DNA from: Allium sativum
Lineage: Eukaryota; Streptophyta; Magnoliopsida; Asparagales; Amaryllidaceae
Direction: 5' to 3'
Assembly: GCA_030737875.1 (NCBI GenBank)
Contig: CM060915.1
Span: 632,464,786 to 632,528,785, forward strand
DNA: 64,000 nt
This document shows, one piece after another, positions 1-11,167 of this stretch. Within the stretch, counting starts at the first letter, position 1. Every line of letters begins with the position of its first letter. The notes under the pieces were generated by a model that was given only the letters and a program-made list of their open reading frames with translations, searched no databases and was not told the DNA's origin. Both the position numbers and the translations under genes were made by a program.

Positions 1-117
1 TTGGTCGAATCATGACCTACGTCCACTTTATAATCTTTTGTTCAAGTAACCAGACTGTTCTGGGCAAGTCGAGCCTTCTTACATGGTCCTAAAAACAAAA
101 GAGTAAAACTGACAATT

Positions 118-1779
118 TCATGTCAGATAAGGCCGCAAATGTTGGGCATTCCACACTCTGGGGATTTCATCTCCATCCACGGTTGCTAGCTTGAAGGTTC
201 CATTATCAAGCCTTCATAAAATGGAGTACGGTCCATCCCATTTCAGGCCCATATGTACTGGGGGTGGAAAGACGCGCTTCAGAACCAAGTCTCCAGGTTC
301 GAAGGTTCGAGCTCGGACTTTCTTGTTGTAATACCGAGCTTGTTGCTTGTGCCTCAAGGCGCGTAGATCGGCTTCATCCCTCTTTTCTTCAACCATGTCT
401 AAAGACTCAAGGAGCAGCTCATTATTGGTCATCGAATCATAATAAGTGGTTCGATGAGATGGTACTTCCAACTCAACTGGAATGACTGCTTCAGCTCCAA
501 AAGCAAGGGAAAATGGGGTGTGACCCGTCACCGACTTGTACGATGTCCTATAGGCCCATAGTGCCAAGGGTAATTCATCAACCCACATGGCTTTGGCCCG
601 CTTCAATTTTTTCTTTAGAATAGATTTAATCACCTTGTTCACCGCTTCGACTTGTCCGTTCGATTGCATATGTGCCACAAAGGTGTATCTTTTCTCGATA
701 TGATACTTCTGACAGAAATCTCGAAACTCGGTACTGTCAAATTGGGTTCCATTATCGGTTATAATGACTTTTGGAATCCCAAACCGGCATATAATGTTCT
801 TGACAACAAAATTGATCACTTGCTTGGGTGTGATCGTTGTCAATGGCTCTGCTTCTACCCATTTAGTGAAATAATCCACGGCCACAATAGCGAACTTTGC
901 TCCGCCCTTTGCTATGGGAAGGCTCCCAATAATGTAAATCCCCCACATAGCAAAAGGCCACGGGCTTGTCATTGTCTTCAACTGGCTAGGTGGCACCCTA
1001 GGTATCTTGGAAAATTTCTGACAAGCGTCACAACGTCGTGCATACTTGGCTGCATCCTTGTTTATGGTAGGCCAGAAATAGCCATACCGCAATATCTTCT
1101 TTGCCAGCGTTTGCCCTCTAGTGTGATCGCCACATTCGCCTTCGTGGACCTCTTTCAGCACACGCTTGATGTTATCATGGGTGATGCACCGGAGGAGGGG
1201 CATTGAGAAACCTTGTCTGTATAGGACATTGCCTTGCAACACAAATCGGGAAGATTTTCGTATAGGTGCACGCCTCTTACTTTTATTTGTTGGAAGCGTT
1301 CCATTTATCAAAAATTTCTTTAGAGGGGTCATCCATGACTCTCTCTCAGGTTCAATCTCTAGTACCGGATCAACTTCCATCTGATCTATGATAGGAGACT
1401 GTAGTACTTTAATTGGGACCAGCTCCGTATCCTGAGGATTATCCGAACTAGCCATTTTCGCTAACTTATCTTCCTTTTGATTCTCCGTTCGAGGAATATG
1501 AGATATGCTGTGGTGGTCAAAACCATCCAGCAACTTCTTCACTTTTTCCAAGTATGATATCAGCCTTGGACTCTTGGCCTGAAACTTTCTAGTGACCTGG
1601 TTTACGACTATCTTAGAATCGCAAAAGATGTCTAGCTTCGTGATATCCAATTCCTTTATGAGTTCCAGTCTGGCAATTAGAGCTTCATACTCAGAGTCAT
1701 TATTAGTGACATGAAACTTCAGTCTAAGAGAATAATATATTAGCCGTTTCTCTGGAGTTTCGAGAACAACTCCGGCGCC
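118..1779 (-). pseudogene. Archaeal-type RNase H and integrase of element F
   Basis: From about 1779 down the frame reads GVVLETPEKR, NDSEYEALIARLELIKEL, then LDIFCDSKIVVNQV and LAKMASS, which is the extra RNase H of Tat elements. Integrase follows: the H-H-C-C zinc site (HEGECGDHTRG ... CDACQ), then the core with TDNGTQFDSTEF and GQVEAVNK. The first catalytic aspartate is replaced: WGIYIIGSLP is seen where the family has D (usually GxDIxG). A TGA at 214-216 interrupts the C-terminal GPY-like domain; the same frame continues (LDNGTFKLATVDGDEIP) to a natural-looking stop at 118-120. So the last 30 or so residues are cut off by one nonsense change. Confidence 0.85.
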
Positions 1780-3611
1780 AGATCGTCTTTCATTTTAGCT
1801 CCATTAGTGTATAGTTTCCAGGCATTAGGGCCAAGGAGTAGCTTTGGCGGATCATCCTCTTCAGTTACTACATCATCTTTTGGGATGGTGAACTCTGCTA
1901 TAAAATCTGCAAGTGCCTGCCCTCTTATCGACCTTCGGGGTTGGAAGTTCAGGTCGAATTGACTCAACTCGATGTTCCATTTGAGCAACCTTCCTGATGC
2001 TTTTGGCCTTTGCAGAACTTGCTTTAGTGGGTGATCGGTGTACACAGTAATGGGATGAGCCTGGAAGTAGTTGCGAAGTTTTCTAGATGCAATTAGTAAG
2101 CTATACGCCAGCTTTTCTATTTTTGGATAATTCCGTTCTGCGGCCCCCAATTTCTTACTCACATAGTACACCGGTCTTTGTACCTTATCCTCTTCTCTTA
2201 CCAAAGCCGAACTGATTGCGTGAGATGACACTGCCAAGTAAACAAATAAATCCTCATGATCCACGGGCTTAGATAGTATCAAGGGTCTTTCCAGATGATT
2301 CAACAGATTCTGGAATGCTTCTATACAATCGGGAGTCCGTTTAAAGTTGCGCTTGCCTCGCTTTATCAGCTCGAAAAACGGGATGCATTTATCTGTAGCT
2401 TTAGAGATGAACCTACTCAGCACCGCCACCTTTCCATCGAGGCTTCGGACATCCTTAATTTGCTTTGGTTCTTGGATATTTCGGATTGCTGTAATTTGAT
2501 CTGGATTGATTTCGATTCCACGCGAGCTGATGATGAATCCCACGAATTTTCCAGATGCTAACCCAAATGAACATTTCAAAGGATTCAGTTTCATCCCATA
2601 TTTTCGGAGAATCCCAAACATCTCTGCTAAATCGATAGTATGGTCGGACATTTGTCTGGACTTTACCAACATGTCATCAACGTATACTTCCATCGTTTTC
2701 CCGATTTGGTTGTAGAACATTCTATTCACCAATCGCTGATATGTAGCACCGACATTCTTCAAACCGAAAGGCATCACCACATAGTAGTATAATCCCAAAT
2801 CTGTAATGAAGCAGGTATGCTCTTAGTCTGGGACGTGCATGGGGATTTGGTTGTACCCTGAGTAGGAATCCATTAAAGAAAGAAGCTCATGACCCGCGGT
2901 TGAATCTACCAACTGATCGATTCGAGGTAATGGAAAGCTATCCTTTGGGTCGGCTTTATTTAGATCTGAGAAGTCGATGCACGTACGCCACTTTCCATTG
3001 GCCTTTTTTACCAAAACCGGGTTTGAAATCCAGTGAGGGTATGTTGAATCTTTACTAAATCCATTACTCCTTAGGTTTTTGACTTCTTCCTTCAAGGCGG
3101 AAGACCTCTCTGGGCCAAGCATTCGCCTTTTCTGTTTGACAGGAGGATGTTTCGGGTTGATGCTTAACGAATGACTCATAATCGAGGGAGATATTCCACA
3201 CATGTCCGCATGGGTCCAGGCGAATACATCCAAGTTAGCTTTCAAGAAATTTGTTAATTCTTTGGCTCGAACAGGATCCAACTGGGATCCAATCTTCAGG
3301 ACCTTCTCTGGGTCACTATCATCGATTGGTACATCCATGGTCGCTTCATTGGGAGTCGCCATTCTGCACCCAGGCTCTTCATACTCTCTGGGATCTATGT
3401 CCTCGGACAACTCTCTGGGCGACCCTCCCGGAGGTATTTTCTTTAGTTGCTATGATGATTCTTCCCTCGGAGGGGAAGAACCGCCTTTGGTCTCTACATC
3501 TCTCCCTTTGTGGATTAATTTTAACTCTGCAATGTAGCATGCTCGTGCAACAACTTGATCTCCTCTGACTATGCCTATGCCGACATACGTCGGGAACTTC
3601 AACAACAGGCA
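1777..3611 (-). pseudogene. pol: Reverse transcriptase and RNase H of element F
   Basis: The RT palm shows RTCIDFSDLNKA, SLMDSYSGYNQIPM, the catalytic YVDD (in MEVYVDDMLVKS) and the connection QPFHxL-type region ending with RNase H (LFVYLAVSSHAISSALV, then VYTDHPLKQVL and ALADFIAEF). The RT frame is cut by a TAA at 2823-2825 in the sequence VPD-stop-EHT, which is one transition from a CAA glutamine codon. The frame is the same on both sides. A second RNase H begins with WKLYTNGA near 1825, then shifts frame around 1775. The RT active site is intact; loss of function comes from stops and the frameshift. Confidence 0.85.
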
Positions 3612-4097
3612 CTAGGGTGCAATGCAGGCCCTGAATTTGGCTAGGGCTGGCCTGCCCAAAAAGGCATTGTATGACGACTCAATGTCTAGGACTACAAAGG
3701 GGAGAATTCTCACTCTCTGGCGTGCTCCTTCCTCAAGAGTTACTGACAATTCCACGTATCCCATTGGGGCGGTTGAGGCTCCATTAAATCCATGTATCCA
3801 ACCCTCGCATGGTTTCAAATCCTTTGGCTCGAGTTTCATTTGGTCGAATGTTTTCTTGAACAGAATGTTGACCAAACTCCCGTTATCCACTAGAACTTTA
3901 TGAACTATAGCTGGACCAATGGTGACGGTGATCACTAATGGGTCTTCAGTTGGGCAGTGAACCCCAATACTCTCTCGCTCGCGAAATATGACGTCATCAG
4001 ACATCGTCTTTTTTTTCTTAACTGGAGTGTTATCCTCGGGGTTGCTACATTCTTCCACTTCAGAATGTTGTTTAGCTGCATTCACGTAATGATCCAT
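3612..4097 (-). pseudogene. Aspartic protease of element F
   Basis: The retropepsin that would cleave the polyprotein. The motif VLVDNGSLVNILF gives a DNG catalytic triad; DNG or DGG in place of DTG is common in this lineage, so I do not count it as damage. The hydrophobic flap region and the second conserved stretch YNAFLGRPALAKF near the end fit the family. The frame ends at a TAG at 3612-3614, after which protease-RT linker coding continues in the same frame (LLLKFPTYVGIG), with another TAG before the RT start. Confidence 0.75.
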
Positions 4098-4199
4098 AGC
4101 TCCGAAACTGTGCCCTGCCAGATAAAGCCCATCAACTATGGTATTGATAACGATATTTTTTCCTTTTTGCTGAGCCGTTGGTTTGACAGTTGGTTGGCT

Positions 4200-6191
4200 T
4201 TAGTTCGGGGCTTGTACGGCTTGCCCCCTGTCCCTAGGAGTCACCTTATATTCATGAAGCTTTCCTTCTCGGAGCAGTTTTTCAATCAAATCTCTCAAAT
4301 GATGACATTCATTTGTGGAATGACCATGAACCTGATGAAAAAGACAGAATTTCCTAGTTTCATGCTCTTTTTCCGTAGAATCTCTTAGAGGAAGCCTTTT
4401 GTATTGGAGGACATTATATGTATCAAGGAAGATGTTCTCCAATGTATCAATTAACGATGTGAAACCCTTAAATGGTCTGGGCCGGGATCTTCTTTGAGAG
4501 TCATTTCCTCGATTTCTCTTTCGATTATTGTTATTACTATTCCCGATTGGCAATCATTGCCTTTATTCTTGTTCTTGAACATTAACTTCAACTTTTCCTT
4601 AGCTATCTCCCGTTTTCTTAATCGCCACATTACTTGGGATATCCTCCTTATTAGCAGCCTTCCTCTTTCGATTGGCGTAAATTTCCTCTCAACGCATGCG
4701 GATGTTGGCCTTTTCGTAAAATATCTCTCTGGTTAACGGTGGTTTACGGTCCAGGTATCTTCCAAACTCAGTATCCTTATCCACTCCGTCAATCAGAGCC
4801 ATCAAAACAGTTTGTTCATGGGGATCTCTAACCTCCGTGACCGCTAAATTGAAGCGATCTAAATAGGACCTCAAAGATTCGTCCGGACGTGGATTAATGA
4901 GGGACAACTCAATGACATTCTTAGATCTCTGGGTATGTAATCGGAATTGATTTACAAACTATTCACTTAATTCCCTGAAACTGGAAATCGATCGCGCTGG
5001 CAAACGAGTGAACCACATTAACGCCGTATCCTCCAGGAATATCGGGAATGCCTTACACTTCACGGCATCGGAAGCTGCATTCATGTACCATGAATATCTC
5101 ATCAGGTGCTGGACTGGGTCAGCCTTTCCCGCATAACGGTTCATGGATGGCATGTTAAATTTCCTGGGGAATCGAACCTCTAAAATATCATCTGTAAAAG
5201 GCGAGTGACTACGGCCTATACCCCAATCTTCGGTTCTTTGTCCGCGACTTTCCAACATCATTTGCCTAATCATGGCTTCGACATCCGCATGGGTCAGAGT
5301 GGATTCGGGATCAGCATTTCCTGCCTGGCGAGCCCCTCCAGCATTTCTTTGACGTACTGCTGCAAGGTCTGGGTCCTGGACAGAACTCCCTTGTCCCCTA
5401 TTGCTGCGATCAGTCGCGCAACGAGCAGGAGGAATAGATCGATTCTGAGCAGGATCAATAACGCCTCCATTCCTAGGCGGCAAGACGGGCTCATTTAAGT
5501 TACGGTTATTGGTTTCCGGATTAAGCACTTCCATATTCTCAACCCTTTCCAATGGATGCGATCGCCGGTTTCTTCGAGGTTCTTCAGACGAGGATGTATA
5601 TTCCGAGGATAAAGGGTTAGCTGGAGGTGGTGAAACCTGCCTTTGAATATCGTCAATTCGTCTGCCTAGGGCAGTAATATTTTGATGCAGCAACAAGCTC
5701 TCCTGCCTTTGAGCGGCCAATTCATCAGTTTGTTTGTCCAATGCTTCAAGTATCCGAGTCAGATGTCCTTCGGTAATTGGAGCAGAAGGGTCGAACTGGT
5801 CATCTTCATCTTCTCTTATACGCAAGAAACTCGAAACGGGTTGAGAAGAAGTACCAGCACGAACGGAATGAGCCATAACTTCCATCCCAGGTCGGGTAGT
5901 AGTTTGATTGTCAGTTCGTATCGTGGTCCTCCTAGGCTGGTGGCTCATGGTACCCTCTTGATGTTGGTTCGTGGTGATAGGTGCAGGAGGGATCGTGGCG
6001 TGGTCCTGCGATCGAGTAGTAATTCCTTCAGCTGTCTGGTTCGTTACACCATCACCGGGTCGGATCGCCCCTACATTACCACGATCCGAGAGCTCTTCTT
6101 CGACCTGCTTGTGCACGCTTTCTTCAATTGCTTTGTTTGCAACTTCATTCCCCTACGAAGCTCATACTTCCTTAGACTTCTTTCCAGCCAT
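4200..6191 (-). pseudogene. gag: gag of element F, broken
   Basis: Gag is the capsid-nucleocapsid precursor. The likely start ATG is at 6191 (MAGKKSKEV), followed at once by in-frame TGA and TAG codons. The frame is then open from about 6128 to 4962, stops at TAG 4959-4961, and resumes in the same frame. The retrotransposon-gag core is seen around 5200-4700: a segment with SPFTDDILEVRFPRKF, then FLEDTALMWFTRLPARSISS and LRSYLDRFNLAVTEV. The C-terminal zinc-knuckle-like segment CLFHQVHGHSTNEC is near 4310-4355, the variant usual in Tat-lineage gag. Further stops lie between 4689 and 4553. The breaks look like point mutations, not deletions. Confidence 0.8.
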
Positions 6192-6306
6192 GATATCTGA
6201 GTTTCGCTGAAATATTCAAAAATCGAAACAGTTGAGTTTTGGATTGTTTTCTTTGGATTTGAATATCCAAACAATAGAGAAACAATCCAGTATGATGAGA
6301 CTTCGG

Positions 6307-6324
6307 TTCTCAGTGAAAGCACCA
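6307..6324 (-). other. Primer-binding site of element F
   Basis: The minus strand reads TGGTGCTTTCACTGAGA directly after the LTR end and a TTT spacer. Its position between LTR and gag start (ATG at 6191) fits a tRNA primer-binding site of the type seen in other plant Gypsy elements. I do not assign the tRNA. Confidence 0.6.
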
Positions 6325-6327
6325 AAA

Positions 6328-7016
6328 TGTTAGATCCAAAATTGGGTCTAACACCCGAATTGTTCTAATTTGCAGAGATTAATATCATAAAAAATGCAAG
6401 AAAAGCAGAAACGACACAAGGTTTATAGTGGTTCGGCGTTAATGAGCCTATGTCCACTTTATATCAATGATTATACTTAAGATTCGAATACAACCAATGA
6501 TTTCTCTCTCAACCTCACTTTTACAATGTTGATTCACTCAGTAAATTCAAGATAACTCTGAATAGAAATAATGAAAATATGATAATGGTGGAATCAGAGC
6601 TTCGAATTGCCCAAAAGATCCTCAAAAATGCCAAATATGGGACTATATATAGCTGATTTCTTCAGGCGGATCGTGGTCATACGTGTCACAAATCCCGATA
6701 ATCTCAAACTGGTTCGTAGCCTGATGGAGAAATGGTCAAAATGACAGTTCTAGACAGGTGGCACAGGATCCTTCATCTTCGGATCGTGGATGACTTGGTC
6801 GTTGCCTTCATCCCTCAGCTTCAGGGATCGGATCGTGGGACTATTGAGAGGACGGATCGGGTCGCGGTAGGGTTCCATGAACGGGGGTGGAGCAATTATG
6901 TCACGATCCATCAAGGCTCGGTGACTGCGATCGGGGTTTCATGGCTCCTACGAGTAAAATCTAGTAGTGAACATACACGTGTATCTTGGTGGCTTGATCC
7001 AGAAGCTAACCAATAG
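6328..7016 (-). repeat. 5' LTR of element F
   Basis: On the minus strand the LTR ends with TCTAACA at 6328, three bases before the primer-binding site. A stretch near 6430-6475 (gtggttcggcgttaatgagc then tatgtccac) resembles a motif frequent in plant LTRs. A TATATATA box lies near 6645. The inner edge is well supported by the adjacent primer-binding site. The outer edge is not: I see no clear TG at the expected place, so 7016 is set only by a change in sequence character. Confidence 0.6.
6643..6652 (-). promoter_or_regulatory. TATA box of the F LTR
   Basis: CTATATATAG is palindromic and stands about 320 bp inside the LTR end, a plausible place for the U3 promoter that would drive transcription towards lower coordinates. 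No start site can be seen. Confidence 0.4.
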
Positions 7017-7566
7017 ACGGCGGCTACACCATGGAACTGACTGGGAGTGAATTGGAGCTCATTACAATTTATAGCAAAATAAATTGTCTGATCTGAATGG
7101 ACAATCGATTATCATTATTTAACGATAACCGACCAATGTGAGTAAATCTCATTAACTCTGTACAGTTTATATTTTGTAAATATAATCTAGTATTGATAAA
7201 TGATGACTGATTGTTGTGTGTTGATTGTTGGTTGAACTGTTAATTAATTGGCTGAAATTATAGATATAGTTATATATATAATCGTTAATTATATATTGAT
7301 TCTGTTTATCAGAATATTTCATATAGAAATGAAATTGATGTTAATTATATTGTTTAACATATGTGAATGCAGGGAGACAGGTTGGAGGGATCCAACTGGA
7401 TTCCTCAATATTATAATACTGTTTCTTTTCATATATTGTGATATATGATGTGATATAAAATCTGTGGTTGATTATGTCGACACTAGCCATATTATTTGGT
7501 ATTTAAATACCATATGAAATACTGGAATGTAAAAAGGAAAATTTCAAAGTGAATATTGAAAATGAA

Positions 7567-7766
7567 GGATTTATATAAAATGAATAGAATTATATAAAAG
7601 GATTTATATAAAATGAATAGAATTATATAAAAGGATTTATATATAAAATGAATAGAATTATATAAAAGGATTTATATAAAATGTGTAGAATTATATTAAA
7701 GGATTTATATAAAATGAATTGAATTATATAAAAGGATTTATATAAAATGAATTGAATTATATAAAG
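7567..7766. repeat. 33-bp tandem repeat, six copies
   Basis: Units start at 7567, 7600, 7633, 7668, 7701 and 7734, each beginning ggatttatataaaatg. The third has a two-base AT insertion; later units change aatag to gtgtag or aattg. The open frame on the minus strand here (7623-7829) is only this repeat read through. Confidence 0.85.
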
Positions 7767-8572
7767 GGAAATATAAATGAGATTATAAATGTTGGAAATG
7801 AAATAAGATTTGTATGAATAATTCTGCAAATAAAAATATAAATAGAATTTGGGTTTGAGATATTGTTTTTAAATACGAAATCAAACTGCTTTGATTTTAT
7901 AAAGATATATTTTTCACATTCTATGTAAAATTTAGATTAATGTAAATATTTTGCTAATATAATATTTATAAAGGAAATATGGTTTGAAATAGGAATTAAA
8001 ATGGAGTTAAAGGAATTAGAAACTGACTGGAGATTAGTTAAGTTGAACAGCTGTCTGGATATTGATCTGATGTTGGTTTCGGCCATCGGGGTTAATACAT
8101 AGGGGATTGTTCTCTTACTAGTTTACAGTCAGAGACTGATATATGTGAGAAGATAGTGATGCGTGAATCAGAAATGGAAACATTTCCCAAAGTTAATAAC
8201 ATATTTTTTCTAAAATTATAAAATAAGAATTTGATGAATATACGGAAACGAGAAATGGGGAAATGAATAAATGTTGATTGTTGATTAATCGATAGAATTT
8301 CCATCTGGAAATAATATCGTTGTTTGCACACATGTTTTTATTTGATATTTAAATCACCGACTATCAATGTTTTTTACCATTATTCCGTCGTCAATACGGA
8401 GAGACCGGGATCAGATTCAGTATCTGAAAACCACTCTGTATGGGCGTTAGCGTTGCGATCAAATACGATGAAGATAATTGAAGATGGAGTTATGCAAAGG
8501 CTGTCCTATTTGTAGAATAGTGCCTTCGGTCTGTCCAGTCCCAGGGCGGGCTGTATGGAACAATGTCTGACA

Positions 8573-8577
8573 GAGTA
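8573..8577. other. Target-site duplication of D, left copy
   Basis: GAGTA stands immediately before the TGTAACGACC start of the LTR and is repeated at 18058-18062 directly after the CACA end. Five bases is the usual length for Ty3/Gypsy integrase. Confidence 0.9.
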
Positions 8578-8961
8578 TGTAACGACCCGCATTCTACGCA
8601 TCATAGGATCGTAGAATATTTATTTCTTTCACATACGAAGTCGTATGGTCATGTAACTTTGGGAGACGACTATTGGGGTCATTTCCCATGTTCATGATTT
8701 TTCCCGATTTTTAAATGACCATTTTACCCCTAGTTGTCACTGTTTTGGCCATAACTTTTGATTGGAAAAGAATTTTGACCTGAAACCACTCCCATTGGCT
8801 CCGGATGATGGTTTCTCTTTCCGTAGAGTGGTCACATTAGCCAAACGGACTCACCGTTTGGGAGATATGGCTGAAACAAGTTTCAGATGGTGAAAAAACA
8901 GCTTAATTGGGCTTAACCGGGTGATTAGCAGCTAGGCCCAGAGGGGAATTTCGGGTTTAGG

Positions 8962-8970
8962 AGTATATAG
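8962..8970 (+). promoter_or_regulatory. TATA-like box of the D LTR
   Basis: AGTATATAG, about 385 bp into the LTR, with the leader and splice donor downstream. The same sequence is at 16084-16092 in the 3' LTR. The start site is not known. Confidence 0.45.
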
Positions 8971-9224
8971 GGGCTGATTAGGGTTAGAAAACATTTCTTT
9001 AGACATTTTCCAGCCGCCACTTTCATTCCTCTTAACCTAGCCATGGCCTCTACTCTTTAAATCTCTCTAAAAACACCCAAAATCACTTTCTAATTGAAGA
9101 TTAGGCTTAGCAACATCAAATTAAGAGGAAAAAGCACCAAACCAAGGTTAGAGCTGCTGTTGGACATCAGTATTCGCCCCAGATCAGAGGAGTTTCAGTT
9201 CTGAGAATTTTATTTGTGGCCAAG

Positions 9225-10409
9225 GTGAGTGGTTAGCATTGTTTTGACACTAATTACAGTTAATCAGGGTGATTAGCGATAATTAGTGAATTCTTACACT
9301 TTAAAATTCTGGAAAAATATTCTAAAAATTCGAAATATTATTTTAGACCTCTGTTAGAAATTTGGGTTGATTTGATTAAGTTTTGTTAATCCTATGATTA
9401 GTTTTGCTTAAACATGCTTAAGGGAAAACATGGGATTTTGGCTATGTTTGATCCGTTTTATCTTATCATAATTGTGTTTTGATGTTTGTGAATGATTATA
9501 CATGTTTCTATGACTGTATAGTATGCTTTGTGATTGTCTAGAAGTGTTAGATTGGTCAAAAACGCCGTCGAATGGCGTAAAAACAGTCGCAGGAAATTGT
9601 GCAGAAAACGGTTAGCCCCAAGTCCAGCGATCCGATATAGTCCAGCGATCCGATGGAGTCCAGCGATCCGACGATCCGATGGAGTCCAGCGATCCGACGA
9701 TCCGATGAAGTCCAGCGATCCGATGGGGTCCAGCGATCCGATGGAGTCCAGCGATCCGATGGAGTCCAGCGATCCGATGAAGTCCAGCGATCCAATGGAG
9801 TCCAGCGATCCGATGAAGTCCAGCGATCCGACGGAGTCCAGCGATCCGGCGATCCGATGAAGTCCAGCGATCCGATGGAGTCCAGTGATCCGATGAAGTC
9901 CGGCAATCCGGTGATGACTGAAACCCGAGATGCAAAGGAAGCCCAAATGAGAAGTTAGAGCTCAAGACTCAGATGGGAATCAACGAGTTCGCTTCATGGT
10001 TGGGTTTTGCTGCGGGACGCGTGCCAAGGAGTTATCGACGTCTATAGCTTTGGACCACTATGGTAGGAGGTACGAAGGCGGATTCAGGGCCATTATGGCA
10101 TCGGTAGAACCAAAGGCTACGACCAATGAAGTGGGTCATTGAAATGTTTGGTCATGACTCCAAGTGTTTGGCTTGGTCACAGCAGGGTTTCTACAAGTCG
10201 GGATTCGTCGTTACCTCAGTTTGTCTAGTGTTCCAAAGTGGTAGATGTCGTACGCTTTACGCACTGAGTGAGAGATGTGAGGATGGTTGCTATGGATGAT
10301 TTGCTTGCTATCATTATGACATGCACACCCCACCCCCGTATTCTTTACACTATTTATTATGGCACCTTAGAGTACTGTACGGTATGTGGTACTAACTCTT
10401 TGGTTGCAG
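9225..10409 (+). other. Predicted leader intron in the D LTR
   Basis: Donor CAAG/GTGAGT at 9225-9230. Acceptor TTTGGTTGCAG ending at 10409, with an exact TACTAAC at 10390-10396 as a possible branch point. The region holds the 18-bp array and no credible coding sequence. The 3' LTR has the same sites (donor 16347, acceptor end 17495). Splicing is inference; no transcript evidence is available. Confidence 0.5.
9622..9914. repeat. 18-bp tandem array in the D 5' LTR, 14 units plus a decayed one
   Basis: Unit gtccagcgatccgatgga. Three units carry an extra 8-bp gatccgac or gatccggc step, giving 26 bp. The array is rich in GATC and CGATC. Because 18 is a multiple of three and the unit has no stop, long false frames appear on both strands. 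The 3' LTR copy has two units fewer. Confidence 0.95.
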
Positions 10410-10973
10410 GTCCAGGTTCAGGTATGGTTTAGTATACCTGTTATTATTCTGTTTAGATGCTTATCGCTCATACCAGGCTTTATGTCTGACCCAGAGTTTT
10501 ATGTCTCCTCTTATTACTCTGGGTGCTCACACGAGCAGACTAGAGACAGGTTAGCTGGTGATGCACGGGTAGATGATCCGGAGACGAGCGGGAGGCTTCC
10601 ACGTAACATATATATAGTATTCTCCCTATGTTGTTGAAGATCACTGCTTGGGAATTGGTGGTGTATCTTCTATTTTGGCTTTCTTTTGTTTAGAGACAGT
10701 AAATTTGGAAAATTGTAATAAGCTGTATTTGAATTTCCGCTGCTCTGATGATGGATGTTGATTTTAGTTATCAGCTTATGCACTGTCTCACCTGTTTTAT
10801 GTCAAGTATGTTATTATTACATTTTATTCCATGCGCTGTGAGACATTCTACAGGTTTCTTGATTAGTTCATTCCCTTCCTTCCTTTCTTTGGCGACCGTC
10901 CCGTGCTAGTCGGGCATGTGTACAGCGCACTTCCGAAGGAAATGCAGGCTGGTGCGGGGCGGGCCGTCACACT

Positions 10974-10986
10974 TGGTATCAGAGCC
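10974..10986 (+). other. Primer-binding site of D
   Basis: TGGTATCAGAGCC two bases after the LTR end. This is the standard complement of the 3' end of plant initiator tRNA-Met and fits the Tekay/Del branch. Confidence 0.9.
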
Positions 10987-11167
10987 AGGTTGCGTAGTTA
11001 ACCTAGGGAAGTTATCAGGGAGAGATAATATACGTATACGAGAGAGCGTATTTGTGATTATTTTGGTTTTTAAGAGATATATATATACTATTACTAGTAT
11101 AAGGATGAAGTCATATTGCACTAGCACCACTATGGAGTCGTTAATCGTTTCCTTTTCCAGATTGACG

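Larger units (their letters stand above)
1..7016 (-). mobile_element. Element F: decayed Ty3/Gypsy element, Tat/Retand-like, reverse strand
   Basis: The order on the minus strand is 5' LTR, primer-binding site, gag, protease, reverse transcriptase, RNase H, a second (archaeal-type) RNase H, integrase. The second RNase H just before integrase and the style of gag (a retrotransposon-gag core, then a CLFHQVHGHSTNEC-like knuckle) are known marks of the Tat/Ogre/Retand branch, so the lineage call is inference from domain order. The coding region carries several in-frame stops and at least one frameshift, so it is dead. The 3' LTR is not seen; the window begins just after the end of pol. The outer edge of the 5' LTR near 7016 is an estimate. 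Confidence 0.85.
7017..8577. repeat. Element E, left part: old LTR fragment
   Basis: This AT-rich stretch has no credible gene. It shares a block of about 75 bp at 8056-8135 (gatctgatgttggtttcggc) with the LTRs of the LARD-like element L. After the insertion of D it continues at 18058 with text (accagtcccatgactgaccc) also found in the L LTR. It is therefore probably one diverged LTR of an L-related family, split by D. Neither TG start nor flanking duplication was found. Inside is the 33-bp tandem array. Confidence 0.5.
8578..10971 (+). repeat. 5' LTR of element D, 2,394 bp
   Basis: Starts TGTAACGACCCGC and ends GGGCCGTCACA, followed by CT and the primer-binding site. It contains a TATA-like box near 8965, a canonical 5' splice donor (CAAG/GTGAGT at 9225), an 18-bp tandem array at 9622-9914, and a TACTAAC branch-point match with a CAG acceptor at 10390-10409. 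Open frames here on both strands are produced by the 18-bp repeat, which contains no stop in any frame. Confidence 0.95.

Noticed and set aside
1..60. 3' LTR of F at the window start
   Set aside because: The tacgtccactttataatctt text recalls LTR motifs, but it is not a match to the F 5' LTR and no polypurine tract was found before it.
652..1206. 184-codon plus-strand frame over the F integrase
   Set aside because: Antisense shadow of a clearly recognised integrase on the minus strand.
3980..4000. DNG in the F protease as an inactivating change
   Set aside because: DNG and DGG occur widely in Tat-lineage proteases, so it is probably the normal state.
7623..7829. 68-codon minus-strand frame
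   Set aside because: Produced by the 33-bp AT-rich tandem repeat.
9458..9965. Long overlapping open frames on both strands with ESSDPM, IGSLDS or SDRWTP repeats
   Set aside because: They are the 18-bp GATC-rich tandem array read in different frames; the unit is a multiple of three and lacks stops. The same holds for 16580-17051.
10386..10637. 83-codon frame in the D LTR, identical at 17472-17723
   Set aside because: Identity simply reflects young LTRs; no domain, and it spans the predicted splice acceptor.
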